Positions 49,501-58,431 are shown, numbered from the stretch's first letter. The stretch: DNA of 64,000 bases from Bradyrhizobium sp. SK17 (GCF_002831585.1 NZ_CP025113.1:1860001-1924000); one strand, 5' to 3'. Program-made: numbers and translations. The notes: a model not told the origin generated them from the letters alone.

Positions 49501-52500
49501 CGTCCCGGTCAGCGTGACGGTGTGGCTGCCATTGTTGGTGAAGCTGGTGAGGCCGGTGGTGTCGAATGTCAGCGCGCCGTGACTTGAAGTGATCGTTGCG
49601 ACGTCATTGCCGGTGGCGCTGACGTCGGTGATCGAAAGCCCCGAGATCGCGAGGTTGGTGTGCGAGAACGCCGTCCCGACCGACGAATCCGCGGGCACCG
49701 TCGCGGTCGGCGGCAGGTCGGGAACGGTCACGTTTTCGCCGTTCGAGGTGCCGGTGATGGCGGCATTGGCCGTATCGGTCGCGGTGATGGTCTGGTTGCC
49801 GGTGCTCTCGAATGTCTCGCTGAAGGTGCCGACGCCGTTGGTCAGCGTCATGTTGGTCGGCAGCATTGCGCTGCCGTCGCTCGACGTGAAGTGCACGGTG
49901 CCGGTGTAGCCGGTCGCGACGTTGTCATGGGCATCGAGCGCAGTGACGGTGACCGAGCCCGCGGTACCCGTCGTGCCGCTGGCTGGGATGGTGACCACGA
50001 AATGCGTGGCCGCGCCCGGCGCCACGGTTTCGGCGTTCGAGGTGCCGGTGACGCCGGCGCTGACCGTGTCGGTCGCGGTGATGGTCTGGTTGCCTGCGGT
50101 ATCGAGCGTTTCGCTGAAGGTGCCGACACCGTTGCTCAGCGTCATGTCGGACGGCAACACGGCGTGGCCGTCGCTCGAGGTGAAGTGGACGGTGCCCGAG
50201 TAGCTGGTGGCGACATTGCCGAAGGCATCAAGCGCGGTGACGGTGGTCGAACCCGGCGTCCCCGCGGTGCCGCTGGCGGGAAGCGTGACCGCAAAATGCG
50301 TGGCGGCGCCGGCCGTGATCGTTTCGACGCCCGAGGTGCCGGTGATGGCCGAGCTCACGGTGTCGGTCGCGGTGATGGTCTGACTGCCCGCGGTGTCGAG
50401 GGTCTCGCTGAAGGTGGCGACGCCGTTGGTCAAGGTCATGTTGGCCGGCAGCGTGGCAAGGCCGTCGGTCGAGGTGAAGTGGACGGTGCCGGTGTAGCCG
50501 GTGGCGACGTTGCCGAACGCGTCGAGCGCGGTGACCGTGCCGATGGCCGCGGTCCCCGCCGTTGCGCTGGCCGGCAGGCTGACCGAAAAATGCGTGGCGG
50601 CGCCGGCCGTCACGGTCTCGGCGTTCGAGGTGCCGGTGATGCCGGGGCTCACGGTGTCGGTCGCGGTGATGGTCTGGCTGCCGAGGGTGTCGAGCGTTTC
50701 GCTGAAGGTGCCGACACCGTTGCTCAGCGTCATGTCGGACGGCAGCACCGCGTGGCCGTCGCTCGAGGTGAAGTGGACGGTGCCGGTATAGCCGGTGGCG
50801 ACGTTGCCGAAGGCATCGAGCGCCGTCACGGTCACCGACCCCGGGGTGCCGGCGGCGCCATTGGCCGGAATCGTGACCACGAAATGCGTGGCGGCTGCGG
50901 CCGCCACGGTTTCCGGATTCGAGGTGCCGGTGATGGCAGGGCTCACCGTATCGGTCGCGGTGACGGTCTGGTTGCCGGCGGTATCGAGCGTGTCGCTGAA
51001 GGTGCCGACGCCGTTGGTCAGCGTCATGTCGGCCGGCAGCGTGGCGAGGCCGTCGCTCGAGGTGAAGTGGACGGTGCCCGAGTAGCTGGTGGCGACATTG
51101 CCGAAGGCATCAAGCGCGGTGACGGTGGTCGAACCCGGCGTCCCCGCGGTGCCGCTGGCGGGAAGCGTGACCGCAAAATGCGTGGCGGCGCCGGCCGTGA
51201 TCGTTTCGACGCCCGAGGTGCCGGTGATGGCCGAGCTCACGGTGTCGGTCGCGGTGATGGTCTGACTGCCCGCGGTGTCGAGGGTCTCGCTGAAGGTGGC
51301 GACGCCGTTGGTCAAGGTCATGTTGGCCGGCAGCGTGGCAAGGCCGTCGGTCGAGGTGAAGTGGACGGTGCCGGTGTAGCCGGTGGCGACGTTGCCGAAC
51401 GCGTCGAGCGCGGTGACCGTGCCGATGGCCGCGGTCCCCGCCGTTGCGCTGGCCGGCAGGCTGACCGAAAAATGCGTGGCGGCGCCGGCCGTCACGGTCT
51501 CGGCGTTCGAGGTGCCGGTGATGCCGGGGCTCACGGTGTCGGTCGCGGTGATGGTCTGGCTGCCGATGGTGTCGAAGGTCTCGCTGAAGGTGGCGACGCC
51601 GTTGGTCAAGGTCATGTTGGCCGGCAGCACCGCATGACTGTCGGTCGAGGTGAAGTGGACAGTGCCGGTGTAGCCGGTGGCGACGTTGCCGAAGGCATCG
51701 AGCGCGGTCACGGTCACCGTGCCCGGCGTCCCCGCTGCGCCGTTGCCCGGAATGCTGACCACGAGATGGGTCGCGGCACCTCCCTTCACCGCCTCCGTAT
51801 TCGAAGTGCCGTTGATGCCGGGGCTAACCGTGTCGGTCGCGGTGATGGTCTGGTTGCCGGCGGTGTCGAAGGTCTCACTGAAATGGCCGACGCCATTGGT
51901 CAGCGTCATGTCGGCCGGCAGCGTGGCGAGGCCGTCGGTCGAGGTGAAGTGGACGGTGCCCGAATAGCTGGTGGCGACATTGCCGAAGGCATCGAGCGCG
52001 GTGACGGTGACCGAACCCGGCGTTCCCGCCGTGCCGTTGGCCGGAAGGCTGACCGAGAGATGGGTGGCGGCGCCCGCCGTCACAGTTTCGGCGTTCGATG
52101 TCCCGGTCACGGTGTGGTCGACCGTGTCGGTGGCGGTGATGGTCTGGCTGCCTGCGCTATCCAGGGTCTCGCTGAAGCTGCCGGAGCCGTTGGTCAGCGT
52201 CATGTCGGCCGGCAGCGTGGCGTGGCCGTCGGTCGAGGTGAAGTGGACCGTGCCGGTGTAGTTGGTGACGACGTGGTTCAGGGCGTCGAGCGCGGTCACG
52301 GTGACCGTGCCCGGCGTCCCCGCTGCGCCGTTGGCCGGGATGTTCACGGCAAAGTGAGTGGCCGCGCCCAAGGTCACGTCGATCGTGAAAATCTGCGAGC
52401 TGCTCAGCGTGCCATCGCTTGCCGTCGCGGTGACGGTATAGGCGTGGCCCGGCGCGGTGGTGAAATTGATCTTGCTCGGATCGGCGACGGTGATCACGCC

Positions 52501-53151
52501 CGTCGTGGCATTGATGGCGAAGCCGCCGCCCGAACTGTCGCCGGTCAGGCTGTAGGTCACCGGATTCATGTCGGTCGACGACGCGGTGATGCCGACGAGG
52601 CTGCCGGCCGCCGCGCCTTCCGCGACCTTGTTGGGCGCCGCATTGCTGTCGACCGGTGTCGATGGCGCGACGTCCGTGACGGCGATGACGAAGCTCTGCG
52701 AGCTCGTCAACACGCCGTCATTGGCCTGGACGGTGACGGTGTAGGCGTGACCGGGGCTGGTGACGAAATTGACCTTGGTCGGGTCGGCGACCGACACCAC
52801 GCCGGTGTTCGGATCGATCCTGAAGCCGCCATTGGAGCTGTCGCCGGTCAGCGAGTAGGTGACGGGATTGCCGGCGCTGCTGATGGCCTGTGCGGTGAGG
52901 TTGACGAGCGTGTTGGCGGCGGCGCCCTCGGAGACGGTGATGCCTCCCGAATTGATGTCAACCGGCGCCGACAGTGAGGCGGTCACCGGCGGCCAAGGGG
53001 TACCGGCAGGGCAGCCGAGATAGAGATATTGCAAGCCGTACTGCGCGGCGAATGCCGATGCCGCGCCATCCAGGACGATATGTCCGGTCGAGTCGAGCTG
53101 CAGTTCCGGCCGGGTGATGTCACCGATCGTATAGGCGGGAATGCTCGTCAT
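46549..53151 (-). CDS. Giant repeat protein with Ig-like repeats, beta-helix and metallopeptidase site
   Basis: A 2200-residue protein with no clear signal peptide. In order: about 60 unique N-terminal residues; two cadherin-like repeats with SEGAAANTLV / AEGAAAGSLV starts (residues 70-270); nine tandem Ig-like repeats of about 98 residues, each beginning AATHF/L and containing GTVHFTS and NGVxxFSET; an FG-GAP-like or filamin-like module; a long right-handed beta-helix (about 1300-1900, Asn/Ser/Thr/Gly-rich); and a C-terminal metallopeptidase domain with HELGHVLGLPD at 2056-2066 and a Met-turn-like LMYIG. The HExxHxxGxxD form occurs in metzincins (Asp as third ligand). GGAG lies five bases before the ATG at 53151. 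Likely exported (type I or similar) adhesin or protease; the export route is not visible. Confidence 0.85.
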   Translation of the reverse strand: MTSIPAYTIGDITRPELQLDSTGHIVLDGAASAFAAQYGLQYLYLGCPAGTPWPPVTASLSAPVDINSGGITVSEGAAANTLVNLTAQAISSAGNPVTYSLTGDSSNGGFRIDPNTGVVSVADPTKVNFVTSPGHAYTVTVQANDGVLTSSQSFVIAVTDVAPSTPVDSNAAPNKVAEGAAAGSLVGITASSTDMNPVTYSLTGDSSGGGFAINATTGVITVADPSKINFTTAPGHAYTVTATASDGTLSSSQIFTIDVTLGAATHFAVNIPANGAAGTPGTVTVTALDALNHVVTNYTGTVHFTSTDGHATLPADMTLTNGSGSFSETLDSAGSQTITATDTVDHTVTGTSNAETVTAGAATHLSVSLPANGTAGTPGSVTVTALDAFGNVATSYSGTVHFTSTDGLATLPADMTLTNGVGHFSETFDTAGNQTITATDTVSPGINGTSNTEAVKGGAATHLVVSIPGNGAAGTPGTVTVTALDAFGNVATGYTGTVHFTSTDSHAVLPANMTLTNGVATFSETFDTIGSQTITATDTVSPGITGTSNAETVTAGAATHFSVSLPASATAGTAAIGTVTALDAFGNVATGYTGTVHFTSTDGLATLPANMTLTNGVATFSETLDTAGSQTITATDTVSSAITGTSGVETITAGAATHFAVTLPASGTAGTPGSTTVTALDAFGNVATSYSGTVHFTSSDGLATLPADMTLTNGVGTFSDTLDTAGNQTVTATDTVSPAITGTSNPETVAAAAATHFVVTIPANGAAGTPGSVTVTALDAFGNVATGYTGTVHFTSSDGHAVLPSDMTLSNGVGTFSETLDTLGSQTITATDTVSPGITGTSNAETVTAGAATHFSVSLPASATAGTAAIGTVTALDAFGNVATGYTGTVHFTSTDGLATLPANMTLTNGVATFSETLDTAGSQTITATDTVSSAITGTSGVETITAGAATHFAVTLPASGTAGTPGSTTVTALDAFGNVATSYSGTVHFTSSDGHAVLPSDMTLSNGVGTFSETLDTAGNQTITATDTVSAGVTGTSNAETVAPGAATHFVVTIPASGTTGTAGSVTVTALDAHDNVATGYTGTVHFTSSDGSAMLPTNMTLTNGVGTFSETFESTGNQTITATDTANAAITGTSNGENVTVPDLPPTATVPADSSVGTAFSHTNLAISGLSITDVSATGNDVATITSSHGALTFDTTGLTSFTNNGSHTVTLTGTVAQINTALATLTYNSDDGYTGSDTVSLNVADNNGSAGPLSSGPQSFHVGVVPQVFYIDNSATGSANLGTQHDPFTSIAAFNAANPAGSGDYVVLEHGTGTYTEANGINLANGVNLIGGSHTLQFTNPVTSAVVTANTGSGTDPVIKVTGADNGIDLLGTTGHSITGVSIDTSASTGIGISDDGNNVGTVTMSDITVNTSSGAGLSFTHGGTITVTGATNTITSTTGTALDVEHTNIGAGNLTFQSISSTGTSSSAGIILDTTGTAGGLVITGTGVAGSGGTIDNKTGSDILTGTDAGGQTTSGTSGTGIFLHNTANVSLTDVTLHDFSNFAIYGNNVTGFTLANSTISGTNGSSNAGDREESSIRFDNLLGTASITGSSISGGYTQNVDLYNTSGTLNRLTMDSDTFGLVGTTGGNDNVLAQVYNSATANYTVTNSSFAGTRSDFIALIANNNASMDAVVRSNTFHNGEAIVPGGGTGVDIRSGSGTLASAATTTFDISHNVLTDGGANAFDTVGIFVAKGADSGTMSGTIASNEIGPAKAGSNSDGIFVRDAGAGSLTTLIQNNTITGAGDSGIALQNNDGSSTLNASLYGNSVSSPTSTSPFAALDVENGATASDTSTTNIVIGTGSGSTTGSRNTLNHNSSYATDVELSNFNGNTHLNLSKNGSTSGSAQGVITDDDTSSTGGISVDTTGGIGTTTLVSTLPALPAAVAPLLAEAGGVQAATPSTGEMHLTQGELNAVVSAAIAEWASAGASSAALAALHAVTFSIADLGGQIIGQEGAGHITIDVDAAGHGWFIDPTVSDSFEFAHALNAAGTDLLTDPSTAAAGHLDLLTTVAHELGHVLGLPDLISPSDVNDLMYIGLADGERRLVSAADVVQANANTQGAASPQNDTSTTQPTGKSAPTGAASSQGFDFSTMAQASSQTDAGHESSLARNVQALTDLFGGPSSAAAPWWTGHEMILAAMGGTPTDYHVQTHHDLVV
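50166..51566 (-). repeat. 519-bp perfect direct repeat inside the giant gene
   Basis: Bases 50166-50684 and 51048-51566 read as identical, offset 882 bases (exactly three 294-base Ig-like units). Other neighbouring units differ at many positions. This points to a recent block duplication or gene conversion of part of the array. Spans given cover both copies and the space between. Confidence 0.85.
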
Positions 53152-53863
53152 GGTCACTCCAGCGACCGGTGCCAAGCCCGATCGATAATTACACTTGTCT
53201 GGAAAAACGGCGTGTGAACCCGGTCACACGTAGGGGTTGATAATTGTTGTTCGGGGCGGACGGCTCCGTGCCGATCGCAATGCAAGCAGGCGGTGCGGTC
53301 GGCGCAGAGGCGCGGTCTGCGAGTTGAAATGCACTTCCCATGCGAAGTCGCCTCACTCACGCCGCGACCGAGGCTCAACAAATGTTCGAGAAAAATGCGG
53401 CGATCGACAAAATATGCTGTTTGGTAACCATGACCGTATTGGCGATGCTTGCAGGTGTCAACGTCGGTCCGGAGCGAAGCCGTACAAGTAACCTTGATGA
53501 CGCCGTGCAGCGGGAGGTAGAGCGCCGCAATCGCGCGATCTTCATCGCCATGTGACAATGGGATGTCGAGGCACTCGCCTTCTGATTGCTCCACATTGGC
53601 ACGGGTTCGCCGGCTGCGCCCACAGCGTGATGGGATTGCCCGCCCGATACGCCAGTCATTCTGACCTTTCGACGACCGTTTTCTTCCGATCGCCGTCGTA
53701 AGGCTCTCATGATGCGAAACTATTTTGCTTGATCACGGCCTCGTCTTGAACAGACTGGGGGGCGGTCACATCTGAGACGTCCGCCGCGGCGACGTTGCGG
53801 CCATCCACTTCGTCGAATCACAGCAATTTCATTTGCGGCATTCGAGTCCTTGGGGAGACGGAA
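53152..53863. other. Divergent regulatory region, no gene supported
   Basis: 712 bases between the giant repeat gene (leftward) and the RND adaptor gene (rightward). It has lower GC than its neighbours in parts and holds a 20-base palindrome at 53211. Open frames of 70-146 codons exist on both strands but overlap each other, lack good ribosome binding sites and have no recognisable protein features, so I do not call a gene. Confidence 0.55.
53211..53230. promoter_or_regulatory. Operator-like palindrome upstream of giant gene
   Basis: CGTGTGA and TCACACG pair across ACCCGG (7-bp arms, 6-base spacer), about 60 bases before the start of the giant repeat gene. Size and symmetry fit a dimeric regulator site, and TGTGA...TCACA is the CRP/FNR-type half-site pattern. 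No binding data. Confidence 0.45.
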
Positions 53864-55141
53864 TTGAGCACGACTGACAGAACGGAGCGTCCGGCTCCGA
53901 CGAACGGCCATGAGCGGCGTTCGCTTCCCCGCCTTGCATCGCTCGGCCTCGCGCCGATCGGGCTGTTGGCTGCGCTGGCGCTCGGCGGCTGTGACGAGAA
54001 GAGCGCGCAATCGCAGGCCGCGCCTCCGCCGCCGCCCGTGACCGTCGCGCAGCCGGTCAAGCGCACCGTCACCGACTGGGACGAGTTCACCGGCCGCTTC
54101 GAGGCGATCGAGGAGGTTCAGGTCCGCGCCCGCGTCGGCGGCTTCGTCAACAGCGTCGAGTTCAAGGATGGTGCGATCGTCCACGCCGGCGATCTGCTCT
54201 ACATCATCGATCCGCGGCCGTTCGAGGCCGTGGTTTTGCAGGCCGAAGGTCAGCTCGCCGACGCCCGCGCCAAGGGCGAGCTTGCCAAGCGCGATCTCGA
54301 GCGCGGGCTGAACCTGGTGCAGACCAGCGCGGTCTCGGAGCAGGTCGTCGACCAGCGCCGTCAGGCGTTGCAGGCGGCGCGCGCCGCCGAGACCCAGGCC
54401 GAGGGTTCGCTGAAGGCCGCGCAGCTCAACGTCGAATTCACCCATGTGGTGGCGCCGATCACCGGCCGCGTCAGCAGGCATCTGGTGACCCCGGGCAATC
54501 TGGTGCAGGGCAGCGAGGGCGGCGCGACGCTGCTGACCTCGATCGTGTCGCTCGACCCGATCTATATCTATTTCGACGTCGACGAGGCGACCTATCAGCG
54601 CAACAGCAAGCTGTGGTTCGAAGGCCGGCGGCCGAGCTCGCGCGACACCGCGAACCCGGTGCAGGTGGCGCTGACCGGCGAGACCAAGCCCTCGCATGAG
54701 GGCAAGATGGACTTCATCGACAACCGGCTCGACGTCTCCACCGCGACGCTGCGCAGCCGCGCGATCATTCCGAACCATGATCTCTCGATCCTGCCCGGCC
54801 AGTTCGGCCGCGTCCGCATCATCGGCTCCTCGCCCTATGAGGCGCTGCTGATCCCGGACACCGCTGTTGCCACCGACCAGTCGCGCAAGATCGTGTTCGT
54901 GGTCAAGGACGACAACACGGTGGAAGCACGCGCCGTCACGCTCGGGCCGCTCGATGACGGCCTGCGCGTGATCCGCGAGGGCCTCAAGGCTGAGGACCAT
55001 GTGATCGTCGACGGGCTGCAACGCGCCCGGGTCGGTGCCAAGGTGACGCCGAAGATGGCGCAGGCACCGGCAGGCGACAAGCCGGCGGCAGGTGCCACGC
55101 CCCCGGCAGGTGCAAAGCCCCCGGCAGGTGCAAAGCCATGA
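53864..55141 (+). CDS. RND efflux periplasmic adaptor (membrane fusion protein)
   Basis: A 425-residue adaptor, probably a lipoprotein: the N-terminal hydrophobic stretch ends LALGGCDEK (Cys near residue 46). Beta-barrel and lipoyl motifs follow (DEFTGRFEAIEEVQVRARVG; VVAPITGRVSRHLVTPGNLV), with a helical hairpin between. The C-terminal tail is repetitive (AGAKPPAGAKP) because of tandem copies of a short CCGGCAGGTGC unit in the DNA. I chose the TTG at 53864, with GGGGAG six bases upstream; earlier codons reach 53795. Its stop overlaps the pump gene start (ATGA). Confidence 0.92.
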   Translation: MSTTDRTERPAPTNGHERRSLPRLASLGLAPIGLLAALALGGCDEKSAQSQAAPPPPPVTVAQPVKRTVTDWDEFTGRFEAIEEVQVRARVGGFVNSVEFKDGAIVHAGDLLYIIDPRPFEAVVLQAEGQLADARAKGELAKRDLERGLNLVQTSAVSEQVVDQRRQALQAARAAETQAEGSLKAAQLNVEFTHVVAPITGRVSRHLVTPGNLVQGSEGGATLLTSIVSLDPIYIYFDVDEATYQRNSKLWFEGRRPSSRDTANPVQVALTGETKPSHEGKMDFIDNRLDVSTATLRSRAIIPNHDLSILPGQFGRVRIIGSSPYEALLIPDTAVATDQSRKIVFVVKDDNTVEARAVTLGPLDDGLRVIREGLKAEDHVIVDGLQRARVGAKVTPKMAQAPAGDKPAAGATPPAGAKPPAGAKP

Positions 55142-58100
55142 ATCTCGGCAGGCTCTCCATCAACCAGCCCATCCTCGCGATGGTGCTGTCGATCGTGCTG
55201 CTGATCGTCGGCGCGATTGCCTATCCGACGCTGCCGGTCTCGGAATATCCGCAGGTAGTGCCGCCGACCGTCACGGTCACGACGCAATATCCGGGCGCGT
55301 CGGCGCAGACGGTGTCCGACACCGTCGCAGCTCCGATCGAGCAGGAGATCAACGGCGTCGAGGACATGCTGTATCTCTACAGCCAGGCGACCTCGAACGG
55401 CCAGCTCACCATCACCGCCACCTTCAAGCTCGGCACCGACCTCGACAAGGCCCAGGTGCTGGTGCAGAACCGGGTCGCGATCGCGCAGCCGCGGCTGCCT
55501 GAGGAAGTGCAGCGCAACGGCGTCGTCACCCGCAAGAACTCGCCCGACATCCTGATGGTCGTGTTCATGCTGTCGCCCGACGACAGTTTCGACCAGCTCT
55601 ACATCTCCAACTACGCGCTGCTCCAGGTCCGCGACCAGCTGCTGCGGCTCGACGGCGTCGGCGACATCCAGATGTTCGGCGCGCGCGATTACTCGATGCG
55701 GCTGTGGCTCGATCCCGACCGGATCGCCAATCTCGGCCTGACCTCGGCGGAGGTGCTGGCCGCGATCCGGGCGCAGAACCTGCAGATCGCGGGCGGCCAG
55801 ATCGCCGAACCGCCGATCGCCGACCGCGCGTTCCAGCCGAACCTCGTGTTCACCGGCCGCCTCAAGGACATCAGGCAGTTCGAGGACATCGTGGTGAAGG
55901 CCGGTTCCGACGGCCGCACCGTGCGGTTGCGCGACGTCGCCCGCGTCGAGCTCGGCGCGCTGTCCTACGCCACCAACAGCTTCCTGCTGCGCAAGTCGGC
56001 CGTCGCCCTGCTGGTGACGCAGCGGCCGGGATCGAACGCGCTCGCCACCGCCAAGAACATCACCGATACGATGGCGCAGCTCAAGACGACCTTCCCGAAG
56101 GGGCTCGACTACAATATCGGCTACAACCCGACCGAATTCATCGCCCAATCGGTCCATGAGCTGATCAAGACCATCTACGAGGCGATGGCGCTGGTCGTCA
56201 TCGTGGTCCTGGTGTTCCTGCAAGGCTGGCGGCCGGCGATCATCCCGATCATCGCGATCCCGGTGTCGCTGGTCGGCACCTTCGCGGTGATGGCCGCGCT
56301 CGGCTTCTCGATCAACAACCTGACGCTGTTCGGACTGGTGCTCGCGGTCGGCATCGTGGTCGACGACGCCATCGTGGTGGTCGAGAATGTCGAGCGGCAT
56401 CTCGAGCACGGCATGTCGAGGCGCGAGGCGGCGCTCAAGACCATGGAGGAGGTCGGTGGCGCGCTGGTCTCGATCGCGCTGGTGCTATGCGCGGTGTTCG
56501 TGCCGACCGCGTTCCTCGGCGGCATTTCCGGGCAGTTCTTCCAGCAATTCGCGGTGACCATCGCGGTCGCGACCGCGATATCCTGCTTCTGCTCGTTGAC
56601 GCTGTCGCCGGCGCTGGCCTCGCAGATCCTGGTGCCGCATGAGGAGAAGCGGCCGCCGGCGCGCTGGAACATCATCGCGCGGGGCTGGGACAGCTTCACC
56701 GCGCTGTTCAACCGGGTGTTCGACCGGCTGGCCCACGGCTATGCCGCGGTGGCCGATTTCGTGATCCGGCACACCGTGGTGATGCTCGCGGTCTATCTCG
56801 CGCTGATCGGCAGCGCCGGCTGGCTGCTTGCGACCACCTCGCAGGGCTTCATCCCGGCGCAGGATCGCGGCTACGTCATCATCTCGGCGCAGCTGCCGGG
56901 TGCCGCGTCGCTGGCGCGGACCACGGCTGTGGTGCGCGAGATCGAGCGGATCGCGCTGGATACGCCCGGCATCGTCCGCGTCGCCGCGTTCGCCGGCTTC
57001 TCCGGCGCGACGCGCACCCAGGCCGGCAATGCTGCCGCGCTGTTCCCGGTGTTCGACGAGCCCGAGGCGCGGCTGAAGAAGGGGCTGACGGCGAACGCCA
57101 TCACCGCCGAGTTGCGCAAGCGGCTGTCGGTGATCCAGGGCGCCTTCATCATCGTGATTCCGCCGCCGGCCGTGCCCGGCATCGGCACCGGTGGCGGCTT
57201 CACTATCCGCGTCCAGGACCGCCAGGGGCGTGGCCCCGAACTGCTGGCGGCCGCGACCGACGAACTGGTGCTGGCGGCGCGCAAGTCGCCGAACCTGACA
57301 TCGGTGTTCTCGCCATACTCGGCGAACACGCCGCAGCTGTTCGTCGACATCGATCGCGTCAAGGCGCAGAAGCTCGGCGTTCCCATCGCCAACGTCACCG
57401 ACACGATCGAGACCTATTTCGGCTCGACCTATGTCAACGACTTCAACCTGTTCGGGCGCACCTACCACGTCACGGCGCAGGCCGACCTGCCGTTCCGCAA
57501 GGAGACCACCGATCTTGCGCGGCTGCGGACCCGCAACGCCAATGGCGACATGGTGATGCTCGGCAGCATCGTCGACTTCAAGGACATTTCGGGCCCCGAC
57601 CGGGTCGCGCGCTACAATCTGTATTCGTCGTCCGAATTGCAGGGCGAGCCGGCGCCGGGCGTCAGCTCGACGACGGCGCTCGACACCATCAAGAAGCTCG
57701 CCGACGAGACGCTGCCGTCGGGCTTCTCGTTCGAATGGACCGACCTGTCCTACCAGCAGGTCAACGGCGCCAATGCCGGCCTCTACGTGTTCCCGATCTG
57801 CGTGCTGTTCGTCTACCTGGTTCTGGCCGCGCAATATGGCAGCTGGACCCTGCCGTTCGCGGTGATCCTGATCGTGCCGATGTGCCTGTTCGCGGCCACC
57901 ATCGGCGTGCGCATCATGGGCCAGGACGTCAACATCCTGACCCAGATCGGCTTCGTGGTGCTGGTCGGCCTTGCGGCCAAGAACGCGATCCTGATCGTCG
58001 AGTTCGCACGCGACATCGAGCTCGAGGGCCGGCCGCGGCTGGAGGCCGTGATCGAGGCCTGCCGGCTGCGCCTGCGGCCGATCCTGATGACGTCGTTCGC

Positions 58101-58311
58101 CTTCATCCTCGGCGTGCTGCCGCTGGTGGTGTCGACCGGCTCGGGCTCGGAAATGCGCCAGGCGGTCGGCGTTGCCGTGTTCTTCGGCATGCTCGGCGTC
58201 ACCCTGTTCGGCCTGGTGTTCACCCCGATCTTCTACATGGTGGTGCGCAACCTCGCGGAAGGAAAGAACGAGGGTAAGCCGAAGGAGACGGCGGCGGCGG
58301 CGGCGGGGTGA
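55138..58311 (+). CDS. RND multidrug efflux pump (HAE1 family)
   Basis: A 1057-residue inner-membrane proton-driven exporter. Typical features: the N-terminal helix and periplasmic loops (TVTTQYPGASAQTVSDTVA), transmembrane helix 4 with VVDDAIVVVENVERHLEHGM, where the two Asp of the proton relay lie near residue 410, and the later region NILTQIGFVVLVGLAAKNAI for helices 10-11. Full-length for the AcrB type. With the adaptor it forms a tripartite system; no outer-membrane TolC-type gene is adjacent, so a shared one is used. Substrates (drugs, phenolics, plant compounds) are unknown. Confidence 0.95.
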   Translation: MNLGRLSINQPILAMVLSIVLLIVGAIAYPTLPVSEYPQVVPPTVTVTTQYPGASAQTVSDTVAAPIEQEINGVEDMLYLYSQATSNGQLTITATFKLGTDLDKAQVLVQNRVAIAQPRLPEEVQRNGVVTRKNSPDILMVVFMLSPDDSFDQLYISNYALLQVRDQLLRLDGVGDIQMFGARDYSMRLWLDPDRIANLGLTSAEVLAAIRAQNLQIAGGQIAEPPIADRAFQPNLVFTGRLKDIRQFEDIVVKAGSDGRTVRLRDVARVELGALSYATNSFLLRKSAVALLVTQRPGSNALATAKNITDTMAQLKTTFPKGLDYNIGYNPTEFIAQSVHELIKTIYEAMALVVIVVLVFLQGWRPAIIPIIAIPVSLVGTFAVMAALGFSINNLTLFGLVLAVGIVVDDAIVVVENVERHLEHGMSRREAALKTMEEVGGALVSIALVLCAVFVPTAFLGGISGQFFQQFAVTIAVATAISCFCSLTLSPALASQILVPHEEKRPPARWNIIARGWDSFTALFNRVFDRLAHGYAAVADFVIRHTVVMLAVYLALIGSAGWLLATTSQGFIPAQDRGYVIISAQLPGAASLARTTAVVREIERIALDTPGIVRVAAFAGFSGATRTQAGNAAALFPVFDEPEARLKKGLTANAITAELRKRLSVIQGAFIIVIPPPAVPGIGTGGGFTIRVQDRQGRGPELLAAATDELVLAARKSPNLTSVFSPYSANTPQLFVDIDRVKAQKLGVPIANVTDTIETYFGSTYVNDFNLFGRTYHVTAQADLPFRKETTDLARLRTRNANGDMVMLGSIVDFKDISGPDRVARYNLYSSSELQGEPAPGVSSTTALDTIKKLADETLPSGFSFEWTDLSYQQVNGANAGLYVFPICVLFVYLVLAAQYGSWTLPFAVILIVPMCLFAATIGVRIMGQDVNILTQIGFVVLVGLAAKNAILIVEFARDIELEGRPRLEAVIEACRLRLRPILMTSFAFILGVLPLVVSTGSGSEMRQAVGVAVFFGMLGVTLFGLVFTPIFYMVVRNLAEGKNEGKPKETAAAAAG

Positions 58312-58328
58312 GCATCGCTCTCTCCGTC

Positions 58329-58431
58329 GTCATTCCGGGGCGCCGCGGAGCGGCGAGCCCGGAATCCATTCTTCACCTGGGCTGCGGCCCGATGGATTCC
58401 GGGCTCGCGCAGAGCGCGCCCCGGAATGACG
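58329..58431. repeat. Dispersed palindrome, family B copy 4
   Basis: Arms GTCATTCCGGGGCGC and GCGCCCCGGAATGAC, inner GAGCCCGGAATCCAT and ATGGATTCCGGGCTC. About 103 bases, 17 bases after the RND pump stop, so it may act as its terminator. Confidence 0.9.

Noticed and set aside
46390..49587. A 1065-codon open frame on the plus strand opposite the giant gene
   Set aside because: It mirrors the repeat array of the giant gene on the other strand, is extremely rich in Gly, Arg and Ala, and has no ribosome binding site; it is a high-GC shadow.
49660..52977. A 1105-codon open frame on the plus strand opposite the Ig-like repeats
   Set aside because: Its repeat period is exactly that of the coding strand. 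The minus-strand product has clear Ig-like and cadherin-like domains; this one has none.
53154..53594. A 146-codon minus-strand frame in the 712-base gap
   Set aside because: No ribosome binding site, overlaps other frames and runs into the start of the giant gene; protein composition is not convincing.
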